Of a DNA stretch of 64,000 bases, positions 48,612 to 59,544 are shown piece after piece. Source of the DNA: Lytechinus pictus. Lineage: Eukaryota; Echinodermata; Echinoidea; Temnopleuroida; Toxopneustidae. Under the pieces are notes generated by a model. It searched no databases. It worked only from the letters and a program-made list of their open reading frames with translations, and was not told the DNA's origin. The number at the start of each line of letters is the position of its first letter. The first letter of the stretch is position 1. The DNA is taken from the NCBI RefSeq assembly GCF_037042905.1, contig NC_087261.1:16862917-16926916 (forward strand), written 5' to 3'. The position numbers and the translations under genes are program-made.

Positions 48612-51099
48612 GGGGGGGGGGGAAAGAGAAAACACACACACCCGCATGTACGTAAACACACATGCTCAGTGGTACACGCTGAGGGAGAGAGCTCAAGCAT
48701 GCAATTAAAAAAAAAATGCACGATCGCCGTGCAATTGAAAACAAATATGACAAGAATCTTTGAATGAGCTGTATATATAAAAATGTTGCAAACACCTCCA
48801 AGCGACATATAACAGAAGAAATAATATTTACACGTATACATGTTGACTTTATTAAAAGTCATCAATGTCACCACTTCTTATATATATCTTTGTAAATCTA
48901 ATTCAGTGCTGGTACTGGTATACCTACATATTGATATGAATAAGCTACTGACCATTTCCATTTGACACAACAACTGTCCAATTTCCCTGCAGCTGAATGA
49001 TTCCACAGTCATCTACTGTAAAGTCACATGACCAATCTGCAAAAGTGGGGGAATTAATTTGTGTTATCCAGTGGCGAATAAACAATATGGTAATTAATTT
49101 CATATGAATTCTTGTTAACAAAAATGAAGGAAATGTGAAAAATAAATGTTTATTTTAAATGAAATGAAATTAAATAAAACAAAAATTTACTGTATACAAG
49201 TAAATACATATGTTGCTGTTGCCAAATGGTAATGTATGGCTTTATAAGTTCTTGCTGTCGGGAATGTTCTCTATCAAAAATCATATGGATAATCATGCAG
49301 AAATATTCTACTTTATATAGCCTTTTCACTGGACTGGGTGCAAAGTAAAGGAACGTATAAAAAATACGAACAATTAATGTTGTATCCATGACACCTAGAC
49401 CCTCGAACCTCTCATTTTAAATGCCATCTATTACGTTTTTGTAAAGGGTCAGTAATGAATTATGCTCCAGTATCATCTAACAGTAGTAGAATAATTAATG
49501 TGTTTTTCAGTCATTGGAATTTAAATTTGATGTTTTGACCCCTTTTTTGAAATTTTGAATGCGGTATATTAAGCCCACTCTCGGTATTTTAAAGATTCAC
49601 TTTATATCTAAAATAGCCTTTGAGCAATTGCTTCACAAAATCAGTTATCGGATATTAGTAAGTAAGCTAATAATTATCAAAGATCATATCCTGAATTATC
49701 AGTCCATTCCATAAATAAAAAGTGGTTTCAAAAGACGAACCCAAAACACCCAGATATGCTATTTTGATCGGGCACCGGATCGAAAAAAAATTGATGCAAA
49801 ATCAGAAAATTCATCCAATAAATAAATCGTATTTTTAGTGTTATATAGCCTTCATGAATTTGGGTAGAAACATGCACTTTTTGGAAGATTTACTAAAACT
49901 ATCAATGGGATTCAACTGTCCAATCATGTTATTCTTAATTGATACTACATGACCTTTTCTGGTATTGGTTAACACGTTCATAAATTTTAATTTCCTTCGT
50001 GCATTTTTTTATTGTTTTTTTTTTAGCAACACTTGATGAAGCATGTTAAGTCGATAATATTAAACCATCCCCCCCCCCCGAATATGTACATGTATATAAA
50101 TACATAAAGGCATCCACTGTGTAAAGTACCCTATATCTGTATTCTGCCGTTAAGTGGAATCTTACCAAATTTGTAAAAAGTTGTTTTTAGAGGAAAAATA
50201 AATGGTAGACAAGGAGATAAATGAAAGCTAAAACTATATCGGTCAAAGGATACAATAATGACATTTGAATGAATACAATTTTTCCATGATTACAATGGTT
50301 TACAAAAGACAACAACAACAACAAAATCCTCGTCGTCTGTAGGTTTATAGTGAACAATATTTAATTGGTTCATGATTTAAACTTAGATCTAAATATCAAA
50401 AGCTTGAATTTCAATTAAGCCAGTGTAAATTTATCACTTTGTCTAAACCCACTCGATTCCCATATTGTGCTTTTTCGTCTACAAACTTCTAGTTCATTAA
50501 CCTCTTTACCTAGTTTCCAGTTGGGCTAATTATATTGCGTATACAAGATATTTGGTGTACTGTCAGTCTATAGACGCTTAAAAAGGATTAGTCAAATTAA
50601 CTAGTCTCTTGGTGGATATGTGTCTGACCGATGAAAATGGTCAATAACAACTTAAATTATGGTACATTCTAACTACTAATACCTTGGTCACATTTGCTCT
50701 ACGGCGGCCGTACGGCGAGTCGAAAACAGCCGTTTTATTCATTTTAATTCAAACCACCTACATGTAGCTGGTACAAAAATGTTAAAACGGCTGTTTTCGA
50801 CTCGCCGTACGGCCGCCGTAGAGCAAATGTGACCGTGGTATTCATTTTTTAAAACCATTTTTGTCGGTCGGACACATACTTACCAACAGATTAGTCATTA
50901 AAAAAAAAATATTTTAGAGTGCACGCTTAGAAGTACTGTTCATGAACCAAATTACCTTGAAAAAAAATCAAACTACTTGAACTAAAATTATTACTCGCGA
51001 TATGATGGAGAATATAATAAATTTACCAGGTCCAGAAGCCGCGGAAAGTCTGAAGAAACCTAAAACGAAAACAACTATCCTCCAATTCAGCAACTCCAT
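37850..51099 (-). CDS. Gene B: MAM-like type I membrane receptor with short NPVY/ITIM-like tail (8 coding exons)
   Basis: Spliced model, coding joins from 5' to 3': 51099-51027, 49036-48953, 45944-45694, 44673-44592, 43450-43385, 42957-42889, 42641-42551, 38123-37850. The total is 990 bases, 329 residues plus stop, all in phase with GT/AG borders. Order: signal peptide (1-22), MAM-like domain (25-163), Thr-rich mucin-like stalk (164-208), membrane span (211-234), basic Y-R-R-R, and a 91-residue tail. The tail has NPVY (Tyr266), SPLY (Tyr289), ITIM-like VHYQQI (Tyr315) and a C-terminal NALYAAV. Exon phases and the first four exon lengths track gene A almost exactly, so the two arose by tandem duplication. 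The tails differ greatly, suggesting different signalling output. Function unknown; receptor role inferred. Confidence 0.82.
40165..41935. repeat. Seven ~210-bp tandem units, interrupted once
   Basis: Units are marked by GAGCCC(C/T)(C)ATTGAGGCAAAA near 40175, 40388, 40594, 40808, 41311, 41536 and 41750 and by AAGAAGTGCTGGCACAGCAA. The larger step between units 4 and 5 is explained by a ~296-bp insertion at 40991-41286. Confidence 0.82.
40991..41286. mobile_element. MITE inserted in the 210-bp array
   Basis: Ends CACTGTAAAAAAACCC and TTTTCTAACAGTG. It splits a unit that is continuous in neighbouring copies. No clean target duplication was seen. Confidence 0.65.
42551..42641 (-). CDS. Gene B exon 7: transmembrane segment
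   Basis: 91 bases, phase 1 to 2, acceptor TTTTAG and donor GTAGGA. It encodes D-S-W-L-I-P-V-V-A then an uninterrupted Leu/Ile/Val-rich span to V-V-F-A-Y-R-R, a strong type I membrane anchor with basic stop-transfer residues. Confidence 0.88.
42642..43384. other. Gene B introns 5 and 6
   Basis: Apart from exon 6 (42889-42957) no feature was recognised in these two short introns. Confidence 0.4.
42889..42957 (-). CDS. Gene B exon 6: Thr/Val-rich stalk
   Basis: 69 bases, phase 1 to 1, acceptor TTCAAG and donor GTTAGT. 23 residues beginning G-T-T-E-T-P-V-V-E-T-V. It continues the mucin-like stalk. Because it is phase 1-1 it could be skipped without breaking the frame (inference). Confidence 0.7.
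43385..43450 (-). CDS. Gene B exon 5: Thr-rich stalk
   Basis: 66 bases, phase 1 to 1, acceptor TTCACAG and donor GTAAGC. 22 residues, mostly Thr with Pro, Val and Ile, mucin-like. A 530-bp foldback element begins only 79 bases upstream of it in the intron. Confidence 0.75.
43529..44058. mobile_element. 530-bp foldback element with 8-bp target duplication
   Basis: The arms are about 215 bp each (43529-43735 and 43840-44058), matching through GCGAAGCGGGCCGGAG / CTCCGGCCCGCTTCGCG, TATTTGGACTGTTATTG-like text and CTCGATTATATGGATGAAGG / its inverse. The flanks carry the direct repeat ATTGGAAC (43521-43528 and 44059-44066). It fills nearly half of gene B intron 4. Confidence 0.85.
44296..44563. 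mobile_element. Foldback MITE, possible TA target
   Basis: Ends TAGAGTACCGGAG and CTCCGGTACTCTA. The arms of about 55 bp include CAGTTGCCATGGTGTCGTGG and CCATGACACCATGGCAACTG. Confidence 0.78.
44592..44673 (-). CDS. Gene B exon 4: C-terminal part of MAM-like domain
   Basis: 82 bases, phase 0 to 1, acceptor TTTTAG and donor GTAAGT. It encodes I-I-F-N-A-T then L-I-R-L-D-N-I-E-I-Y-E-S-T-Y-T, aligned with gene A exon 4. One sequon (N-A-T). No closing Cys. Confidence 0.85.
45171..45208. repeat. (TAC)n microsatellite
   Basis: About 12 TAC units. The ~60 bases before it recur at 45270-45335 before the second array. Confidence 0.95.
45335..45577. repeat. Long (TAC)n microsatellite
   Basis: About 80 TAC/CTA units with few interruptions, ending about 115 bases from gene B exon 3 (45694). 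Confidence 0.95.
45694..45944 (-). CDS. Gene B exon 3: core of MAM-like domain
   Basis: 251 bases, phase 1 to 0, acceptor TTTCAG and donor GTTTGT. It contains N-F-T-S-P-V-G-N-I-S-F-D-Y, then a strand T-V-L-L-V-M-A-C and the end Y-S-C-A-S-V-Q-D-V-Q. It has three sequons and two cysteines at the positions shared with gene A. Confidence 0.86.
45945..48952. other. Gene B intron 2
   Basis: (TC)n/(CA)n at 46111-46165, (ATT/ATC)n at 46245-46365, a MITE-like palindromic block at 46370-46530 with TTTTACCCAATATTG / CAATATTGGGTAAA arms. A hAT-like left end CAGTTGCGTATCTACGGGG at 47153 is followed by G-runs and CTCGCGCTTCTCGCTCGC units to about 48190, and a T-run plus G-run at 48576-48622. No exon was recognised. 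Confidence 0.5.
48953..49036 (-). CDS. Gene B exon 2: N-terminal part of MAM-like domain
   Basis: 84 bases, phase 1 to 1, acceptor TTGCAG and donor GTCAGT. It encodes D-W-S-C-D-F-T-V-D-D-C-G-I-I-Q...G-N-W-T, a closer match to the MAM opening (C-D-F-E ... C-G ... W) than gene A. One sequon (N-W-T). Confidence 0.86.
50605..50893. mobile_element. Nested palindromic MITEs in gene B intron 1
   Basis: Outer arms GGTGGATATGTGTCTGACCG / CGGTCGGACACATACTTACC. An inner element at 50690-50841 has arms CCTTGGTCACATTTGCTCTA and TAGAGCAAATGTGACCGTGG extending about 60 bp with GGCGGCCGTACGGCGAGTCG. The rest of intron 1 shows nothing except a C-run near 50071. Confidence 0.78.
51027..51099 (-). CDS. Gene B exon 1: start codon and signal peptide
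   Basis: ATG at 51099-51097, 24 residues starting M-E-L-L-N-W-R, with a hydrophobic core VVFVLGFF and small residues (SAASG) suited to signal peptidase. It ends in phase 1 at a GTAAAT donor, like gene A exon 1. The promoter and 5' UTR were not resolved. Confidence 0.78.
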
Positions 51100-52118
51100 T
51101 TTCAATAGGGAATACCGAATCAGTAGTACCTAGAGTAATTATGTCCAAGTAAATCCAAGTTTGTACTAAAAATGTGGTAGATTCTACCAATTTAAGAGGG
51201 GCAGTAGAATATTTCCGTATTTACGCATTTTTATAAAGTGAATTAACTAAACGATTAATTGTAAATATTTGATTTTTTAAGTTTTCGTATAAAACATCCC
51301 CAATCGAGCGGAAAATGTTTGTTTCGGATATTTTATTTACCCCGCATTCCATAAATACTTTATTGTGTTTGAAAAAAGGAAACAATCAAAATTCAGTGAA
51401 TAGGCTGCTGTCACAGCAATAAACAAGCTTAAAGGTTATCTTTCTCGAATTGTTGTTCTCTTTAATTTCTTCTCAGTTTTGTTCGTATTTGAATCATTTT
51501 GCCCCTATCCTATTTGTTTTGTCCTCTTTTTTCATTTTTCATCTCCTTCTTCTTCTTCTATTTTTACTACTACTTTTACTTTTAGTACTACTACTACTAC
51601 TTCTACTACTACTACTACTACTACTACTACAACTACTACTACTACTAGTACGGCTTCTGCTTTTCTTCTTCCTCCTCCTCTTCTTCTTGTATTTCTTCAT
51701 CTTCTCCTTCTTCTTCTTTTTCCCTTCTTCTTCGTCTTCTTCCTCTTCTTCTTTTTCTTCTTCTAATTATTCTTCTCTTTTTTCTTCTTCCCTTACTCAT
51801 CGTCTTTCCCCCTGTACTTAGCTCTTCACCCGTCTCCCCTCTAGCTTTCTTTCTTTCGTTATTGCAAATTATAAGATTAATCCAAGATAATTTGTTCATT
51901 GATCATCATGCTGGACATAGGCTTTTAAGGACTAGTGTTCCTTTTCCAGCAATTTTTTAAAACTATCATGTACTTGTTTTGGAGCAATTTTGCAATCGTT
52001 CTTTCATAATTTTCCTTTGAATTATTGCTTCTCGATAGTGTAAGCACACAAAGTGTACACTAAAAGTAAGGATATGCCAGCACTTGATTAAACAAAATAT
52101 AAGAGCGTTTCCTCTTAA
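51100..52118. other. Region upstream of gene B; polypyrimidine block
   Basis: It holds the gene B 5' UTR and promoter, not resolved. 51538-51795 is a continuous pyrimidine-rich stretch of TTC and TAC triplets. Confidence 0.5.
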
Positions 52119-52711
52119 AGGTCAAGTCCACCACAGGAAAATGTTGATTTGAATAAATAGAGGAAAATCAAACTAGCATAACGCTAAAAATTTCATCAAA
52201 ATCAGATGTAAAATAAGAAAATTATGACATTTTAAAGTTTCGCTTATTTTTCAAAAAACAGTGATATGCACAATTCTGTGACATGCACATGAGACAGTCG
52301 ATGATGTCCCTCACTATTTTTTTTTTATTGTTTGAATTATACAATATTTCATTTTTTACAAATTTGAAAATATGGACCAACATGACTGAACCATATAGTA
52401 TTAAGCAATGCTAATTCCATATGTTCAGGGAGGAATTATTGTTGTTTCACTTGACAATGAGGAGAAAATTAGAATATTTCATATTTCATATAATAAAATA
52501 CAAAATAAATAGTGAGTGGATGATGTCATCGGTCTCCTCAATTGCATACTGACCAGGATGTGCATATAATTGTTTTGTGAAATTAAGCGAAACTTTAAAA
52601 TGTCATAACTTTCTTATTTTACATCCGATTTTGATGAAATTTTCTGTGTTTTGTTTGTTGTATTTTTCTCTTTTTATTTAAATAAACTTTTTGTTGGGGT
52701 GGACTTGTCCT
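52119..52711. mobile_element. Foldback MITE, TTAA-type
   Basis: Ends AGGTCAAGTCCACC and GGTGGACTTGTCCT, flanked by TTAA (52115-52118) and TTGA (52712-52715). Long inverted arms with TTTTAAAGTTTCGCTTATTT / AATTAAGCGAAACTTTAAAA. Confidence 0.76.
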
Positions 52712-53119
52712 TTGAATGACCGCTTTTTATACGACTGTGCATGTAGTTACATGTATTACACAAACAAGTTCGCTAATTGACAAACAAAACGAATAGCGTG
52801 ATCATGGACCACGGTGTGATATTATGATTCGTCAGCATTAACTGACCACAACATTAAATTCTTTGATATAGTTGTTTGTTGTGACTTAGAGTGGGCTATA
52901 GGCGCAGGTGTAAAAGTGGGCTTGGCAATAGAAAGGTATGCTGCATTTTCACTATCTTTTTCCCATTCTTCATCACCCATAATCCAAAAGTAATAGCTCC
53001 ACGCATCAACTACGGACCTTACAGATCTATATACATGTACACCAATCATTTCACTCAACAAAAATTCAAACACCGAAAAAAAAATAATTATAGTAACCCA
53101 AAATTAGACCCTATTTTAG

Positions 53120-56100
53120 CCAATCTGGAATAAAATTATTGGAAATTGTTTTCCAATTGATTTGAGTAGGTAATATGGGTGTCAACGTTAACCAAAAAAA
53201 AGTTAGGGAGAATATGGGGTGGGGGAAGTGTTTTTTTTTCAAGGTCAAAGTTCAATAACCTTTTTATAATGTACTGTATAATGGTATCTCCCAGATGAAA
53301 TATTTTAGGTCAGTGAACTTGGTGCCAGCGTGCACAGCTTTTAACAAGAAGATCAACTAAAATGAAATTAAGTACCTAGAATGCACATTCACCCATAAAA
53401 TTCAAGTTCGAACGTCAATGACCTTTCTTTTACATTATATACCATACTGTATAATGGTATCTCTGAGATGAAATGGCGCAGGTTGGTGATCTTGGTGTCA
53501 AAATGCACAGATTTTTACAAGAAGATCAACTAAAATAAAATTAAGTACCTAGAATGCACATTCGCCCATAAAGTTCAAGGTCAAAGGTCAATGACCTTTT
53601 TATACATTACATGTATATACCATACTGTATAATGGTATCTCTGAGGTGAAACGGTGCGGGTTGGTGATCTTGGTGTCAAAATGCACATATTCTTACAGGA
53701 AGACCAAGAAAGATGGCTTATTTGTAATGAAAACATGGAGGTTAATGAAGGTCATGGAGAATGTATTTAGGGGTCAGAGGTCAATGAACTCTATCAATGA
53801 CATCAGTAGAAATCAAGTAAAAATGTTAATAACTTGATTGTAGCATGGATATATAGTGATTCTGGAGTAAAAATGACGAAACTGCGTAGAAATTTGAGCA
53901 CAAAATTAAAAGTTTAATCCTTGATCAATTATGCTGTCAAAATACAAAGACATGGCGATATTCAGATCAAATAAAACTTCTTTTTACATTGTGATGCGTT
54001 GCAAAAAAAACAGTAAAAAAACTAAATGGGGTGTATACATGTATCTTAAGTAGCAGCATTTCATGCATCATATGAATATAAAATCAAGGTATTCATGTCT
54101 TTTTCTTTCTGGCAATATGTCACTCACCCCAATGCTATGATAACTACCATAAACTATCAGCTTAATCGTCTGATAATGGATAGGGTAGGCCCAACTCTCA
54201 TTTCACAGCTAACATCATCTGAGAGCATTTCCAAACAGCAGAGGGATGATGGTGAGAATAAAAAGAAGGTCATCATTACAGTTGCAGCTTCTGTCATAGT
54301 AAATGGAAGTAAGTGTCTGGCATTGAATATATCAACTTTATCAAAGATGAAATTCCTTTCTTGAAAGAAACCACCTCTAATTACGAGCTGTCAGAAGCTA
54401 ATGCTGCAGGACAAAACATCATATCTGCTCTCCGCCCTTGATCACCCGAAATGTATCAGTTGTACATGGATCATAATTTGTTCTACAACAGGTTGTTGCA
54501 AGTAGGCCTACACATTCATCGACCTGACAATCCTCTTACAGCACCACTTCCAGTTCTTTAGAATCAAGCTGAGCAACATTTCGGTGATAACGTAGATCCT
54601 CATTTGATAACCCTTGACAGAACGTTATGCTTTCATGGAATGGGCCAGAACAAAGTAACCATACTTTAAAATGTCAGAAGGCTTTCAAGTGCTTATGCCC
54701 AAGCAGAGTAATGCCCTACTTGACATATTGGTCACTAATGATTTACTTGAGAAAGTAGCGGTAAGACAATTAACTTTCTGCATATGTTATTGACCGGAAT
54801 ATCTGGTCACAAAGAGAGAACTCTCTAACCAAGCTTTATGGACTTTATGCACCAGCAGTACATAAACTATATAGCACTGAAATCACCCATAGAATTCCTG
54901 TTATCATAAAACATGCATGAGAGATTTGCAGAATCCAGAACAGCCAAACTATGGTTCTCTACCATCAGCTAGTTAGAGCAGTACAGGATTTCCTTATTGC
55001 TAACTAAAAGGATATATTGTACCAGTCAATAACAGGGACATCTAAATCTGATATTACCGGTTTTCTGGAGTAGTACCTTGTGAGATTTGTGTCAATAAAT
55101 TGATTCTCAAGAACTGAAAGTAGTGCTGCAGGAGTTTAGTTAGTTAGGTCGACTATGTGTACTTGTAGGCTGTTTTATCCTTGTTACTTTCACATATGCC
55201 TTATTTGTTCTGAAGTAAATCTATGATCCATGTACAAACTTGTACCTCGTAATAGTAGAAATAGCATCTTCGATGATATAGGATGGAGAGCAGATATGAT
55301 AGTTTGTCCTGCAGCATTTCTCCTAACAGATTAATGTGGTATCAGGTATCTCAGCAACATCTTACGAGATACTGGCAGCTTGTAATGAGAGTTCATTTCT
55401 CTCAAGGACGAGAATTCGTCTTTGCTGAAGTTTAGACACTTAACGTCATTTACTAAGACAGAGGCTGCATCGCCGATTGCCCTGTTTTGATTCTTCATCA
55501 TTATCTTTGGCTATTTGAAAATGCTCTCGTACAATGCTTGATGTGACATGAGAGTTAGGCCTATCCTATACATTATCAGATTAAATTGTAGTTTATAGTA
55601 TTTATTGTAACATTTGATGTGAGTGACCTCTTGCTGCAGAGAAAAGAAAATGAGTGCCTTGATTTAAATTTATGTAATGCATATCTAAATGCACTTTAGT
55701 AAACTTCACCATTTCAATTGTATACATGATTTTTTAAAAACTTTTGGCAACGCATTGCAATATTAAGAAGAGTTATTTGATATCAATTCGAACTTGAACC
55801 TGTATTTTGACAGCATAATTGATCAAGGATTCAACTTTTAATCGTGTGTTCATTTTCCATACAAGCCAGTAGTTTTCACATCAGAATCACTATACCTACA
55901 TGCCACAATCAAATTATTAACCTATTACTTAAATTCTCCTGACGTAATTGAAATAGTTAATTGACATCGAACCCCTAAATACATTTTGCATGGCCTTCAT
56001 TCATCTTCATTTATCTTAATTTCAGTGTGAAATTATCAAACATTCAGGTTTTCATTACAAATAGCCATCTTTCTTTATGTTATTCACAAATGAATGCGAA

Positions 56101-56815
56101 CATAAAGGACAATTTTTGTTTTATTATTTTTTTTGAGGGGGGGGGCCTTTGCATGTATATATAAACATATCTTTATTAACTTTTGAACTTTGGGTTTGGA
56201 TTTTAACGGTTTTCGATCATTCACTATGACTATTTTGTGCCTTTTTATGTTCTTGTAACAATCTGTGCATTTTGACACCAAGATCATCAACTTGTACTAT
56301 TTCATCTGGGAAATACCATTATACAGTATATATGTAGTGCAAAAAGGTAATTGACCTTTGACCTTGAATCTTATTGGTGAAAATGCATTCTATGTATTTA
56401 ATTTTATTATATTTTCTCTTCTTGCAAGAATCTGTGCAGTTTGACACCAAAATCACCAACCTGTAATATTTCATCTGGGAAATACCATTATACAGTATAT
56501 AGTGTAAAAAAGGTCATTGACCTTTGACATTGAATTTTATGGGTGAAAGTGCATTCTAGGTAATTGATTTTAATATATTTGATCTTCTTGTAAGAATCTG
56601 GTCATTTTGACACCAAGATCACCAACCTGTAATATTTTATCTGGGAGATACCATTCTATAGTACATTTTAAAAGGTCATTGACCTTTAACCTTGAAAAAA
56701 AAAAAATTCCCAGCCCGTATTCCTCCTAACTTTTATTGGTAAATGTTGTCACCCATTCCTACTCAAATTAGTTGAAAAACCATTTCCAATAATTTTATTC
56801 TAGATGGTCACTAAT
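53120..56815. mobile_element. 3.7-kb foldback element with inverted arrays of ~170-bp repeats
   Basis: Ends AATAAAATTATTGGAAA (left) and TTTCCAATAATTTTATT (right). Left arm units at about 53238, 53403 and 53575 and right arm units at 56350, 56515 and 56675 are inverse copies, each with a TCAAGGTCAAAGGTCAATG-like core and a TAATGGTATCTC / GAGATACCATTA-type stretch. Inner pairs also match (53915 with 55802; 54394 with 55285). Reading frames in the centre are short and resemble nothing I know. Confidence 0.8.
53578..53597 (+). promoter_or_regulatory. Perfect DR1 and IR1 AGGTCA half sites (motif match only)
   Basis: AGGTCA-A-AGGTCA (DR1) at 53578-53590 overlaps AGGTCA-A-TGACCT (IR1) at 53585-53597. 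These are the consensus arrangements bound by nuclear-receptor dimers. They sit in the repeat unit of the foldback, and a second perfect DR1 is at 56352-56364 in the opposite arm. Binding is not shown by sequence alone. Confidence 0.45.
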
Positions 56816-58840
56816 TGCGGGAAACTATTAAATTTGTTAGTTCATTAAAAAAATGTGTATTGTGAAGACTGTCTGTGCGATCGCGAAGGGACTTTCGGAA
56901 GTCCATAAAAACAACCATTTTCTCAACTTCTATTTAGCTTTACAACTATACAAATATTAAGTTTGAATAAGAAGGATCACTCTTTTAGATAAAGAAAATT
57001 TTCAAATTTTTACTTTTTTCAAAGACCAGACTATTACTTTGGCCATTAAAAAAGTAACTTTCCTACAGTGATTTCTTTTTTCAAGGAAAGGGGGGGGGGG
57101 GGGGGGCGAGGCAGGTCATGGATGTGCGAAACTGTTTAATTACACTAGGGGCCTACAACATGTGACTGCAAAACGATGGGTCAGAGACCAATGCAATTCC
57201 ACTGGACCATTTGGGTTTTTTGCACATGCAAGGACGCCACTGCTTAACTTATTTTCATTATCTGGACAATATTAACACACGAACTAGTATGTGGATAGTT
57301 AAATAAAGTAACTACTGAGTTCTGGCTGAGGGGTCAGTAATATAATTTTCATTGTATCAATTTGATGTTGTTGAGGGACATGGATGATCGCTCCATTGCA
57401 GTCAAAACTGTCAAAATCGTTGGCGCGTGAAGGTTTACAAATAAAAAAAAATGGATTGTGGCAGAAAAGGGAATATACAAATACATTCCTGCGGTGAATC
57501 ATTGGTTATCATTCAAGTGAACCATATTTTGAAACATGTTAACTTCATGATATGAATTTATGGATTAATAATATCTATGTCCCATTAATGAGTTTCATTT
57601 ATGGTTATTATACATATACAAAAATGACCCCAGTTCCCCATAAAGAATAGGTATTATAATATTCTCATTGATAAAATCGCGCGCACACACAAACACACCC
57701 CCACACACAAATTGCTGAAAAGGAAAACTGGGAACTGATATCATGATAAAAAATTAATTCCGTGTTTATTTAATATGCCACATTTTCCTTCCATGAGCTT
57801 GTGAGTTATTGGTTTCAAAGTCAGCATTCATTTGTTATATTAGTGGCGTTGTTTATCTTACCTTAGTAAATGCAAACATTAGAAATACCCCAGTATATCC
57901 TATTAGTGTGGTAGATGATTTCGGTTTTGTTTCACTGAAATGAAACGTTGGTTCAGTATTTTTTTTAAGGTTACAATCACATGCATATTCCTGTCATTAT
58001 TCATAATGTCAACGAAATCAGAATGAATGAAGAATCGAACGGAAAAAGAGGCCGGGTGCATGTACATGTAGGCTTGTTGAATTTTGCTCAAAATGACAAA
58101 AACAAAATTCCTTCTTTTTCGTAAATATTATTGTAATTTTTCTCAGATAATGATTTGATTGTGTATTCAATATTGATACGCATTATGCCATTCACGCTCA
58201 ATCTTTGGAAGCCAAGACTAAAATGACAATGTTTGATATAAACACAACAATACAAAATAGGTATCTACCTGAGACGTCACAAAAACGTAGTGAATTACTT
58301 TGTAAATCTTTAACACGTTTTAAGTTTTTCCATCAAATCTTGATTGACCTTGTTCAAAACCAATATGATGCCCTGACAACTACTATTATAAGAATCCATG
58401 CATACCGTGATACTATGCGATTTCTGTAAATGGAAAGAAATGGACAGTAAATAAAGATAATATTTTGATACCGTAATTACAAAATCATATAGGAAACAAA
58501 TATGTTACATAATTGGAATTTTGGGAAGTGTGTATAGGGACCAATTGGATTTTCACATAACTTCCCTTGCATGCATTAGAAAATTGGACTATGTGTTGCG
58601 AGAGAAAGTTTGCAATGACCTACCTCTGGGGACACATTTCTGCATTTTACCCATCAATCGGGGACGACCTGGTCCAAATAACCATGTCAATCCGATTTTC
58701 CCATCTCATTCAACACGGTTTCATTGCTTTTTAAAGTTCTCGTCCTGCCAATTAAGCTCAAGTTGTGCATTTGTGCTGGTGTGTGCGTGAGAGAGAAGTT
58801 CATGCATGTCCGGAATGATTGGTTGATTGATTGGTATGAT
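56816..58840. other. Intergenic, no gene recognised
   Basis: A G-run near 57091-57106 and (CA)n at 57681-57710. No exon, transposon end or RNA gene was seen. Confidence 0.4.
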
Positions 58841-58849
58841 TTATTTCCC

Positions 58850-59065
58850 CTTAAAGGTCAAAATAATGCGATATATGATACCCAGACTTCAGTGACCACC
58901 TTCAAGGGCAACCTGAAAATATACCTGTATAATAGTGCTTTTTGATAGACATTGACATATCGTTCAGACATGTATTGTAAATAGTTTTTGTTGTTCTGCT
59001 CTGAAGCGCCTTGAGCATCTAATCAAGATGGAAAGTGCGCCATACAAATCTCATGTATTATTATT
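58850..59065 (+). pseudogene. CR1/L2-like LINE 3' end
   Basis: A reading frame ends S-V-T-T-F-K-G-N-L-K-I-Y-L-Y-N-S-A-F-stop at 58945, which fits the usual C terminus of CR1/L2-group ORF2 (xFKxxLKxxLFxxAF). The 3' tail has GCGCCTTGAGCATCTAATCA and AAGTGCGCCATACAAATC, then (ATT)n. Strongly 5' truncated. Confidence 0.7.
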
Positions 59066-59153
59066 ATTTCTAAAATAAGGCTGGTTGGTGGATTCAATTC
59101 AACTTTCTTTAATGTAAATCACCGCTTTAAATAACACACGTACCCACTTTGGT

Positions 59154-59520
59154 GATTAATAATAATAATAATAATAATAATACCCAATTTTTATAAAGCG
59201 CTTTTCCCTGAATGGCTCAAAGCGCGTTACAGCATATTATTACCCCGGTCATTGGATTCATTTCAATCCCGCACGAAAAGTGCACAATATCCACTCCCTG
59301 GGGAGCATTCCTTGCATTCATCGCAGCCTCATTATGGCGCTGGCAAAATCAAACATACAATATCTTTCGCATCCTACCGGGTACCCATTTAGCACCTGGG
59401 TCGAGAGTGGCAAAGTGTGGATTAACGCCTTGCCAAAGGACGCTAGACCGCGGTGGGATTCGAACACACGACCCTCTGTTTACAAGGCGAGAGTCAGAAC
59501 CACTACACCACGGCTCTTCC
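59154..59520 (-). mobile_element. tRNA-derived SINE, full-looking copy
   Basis: On the minus strand a tRNA-like head (AGCCGTGGTGTAGTGGTTCT with A box; GTGTGTTCGAATCCC with B box; anticodon-like TGT) is followed by a core (CCTTTGGCAAGGCGTTAATC, CGACCCAGGTGCTAAATGGG) and a tail ending AAGCGCTTTATAAAAATTGG with (ATT)n. The tail resembles the LINE 3' end at 58980-59060, so it may have been mobilised by that LINE group (inference). Confidence 0.85.
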
Positions 59521-59544
59521 ACTAATGGCCAAGTCTTGCAATAA

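Noticed and set aside
51450-51821. Leu/Ser/Phe-rich frames
   Set aside because: Translation of TTC/TAC triplet repeats.
54095-54364. 89-codon frame in the centre of the 3.7-kb foldback
   Set aside because: Could be a transposase or captured-gene remnant, but no motif is recognisable and flanking frames are full of stops.
58205-58429. 74-codon plus-strand frame
   Set aside because: Ordinary composition but no domain, exon signals or repeat link; most likely chance.
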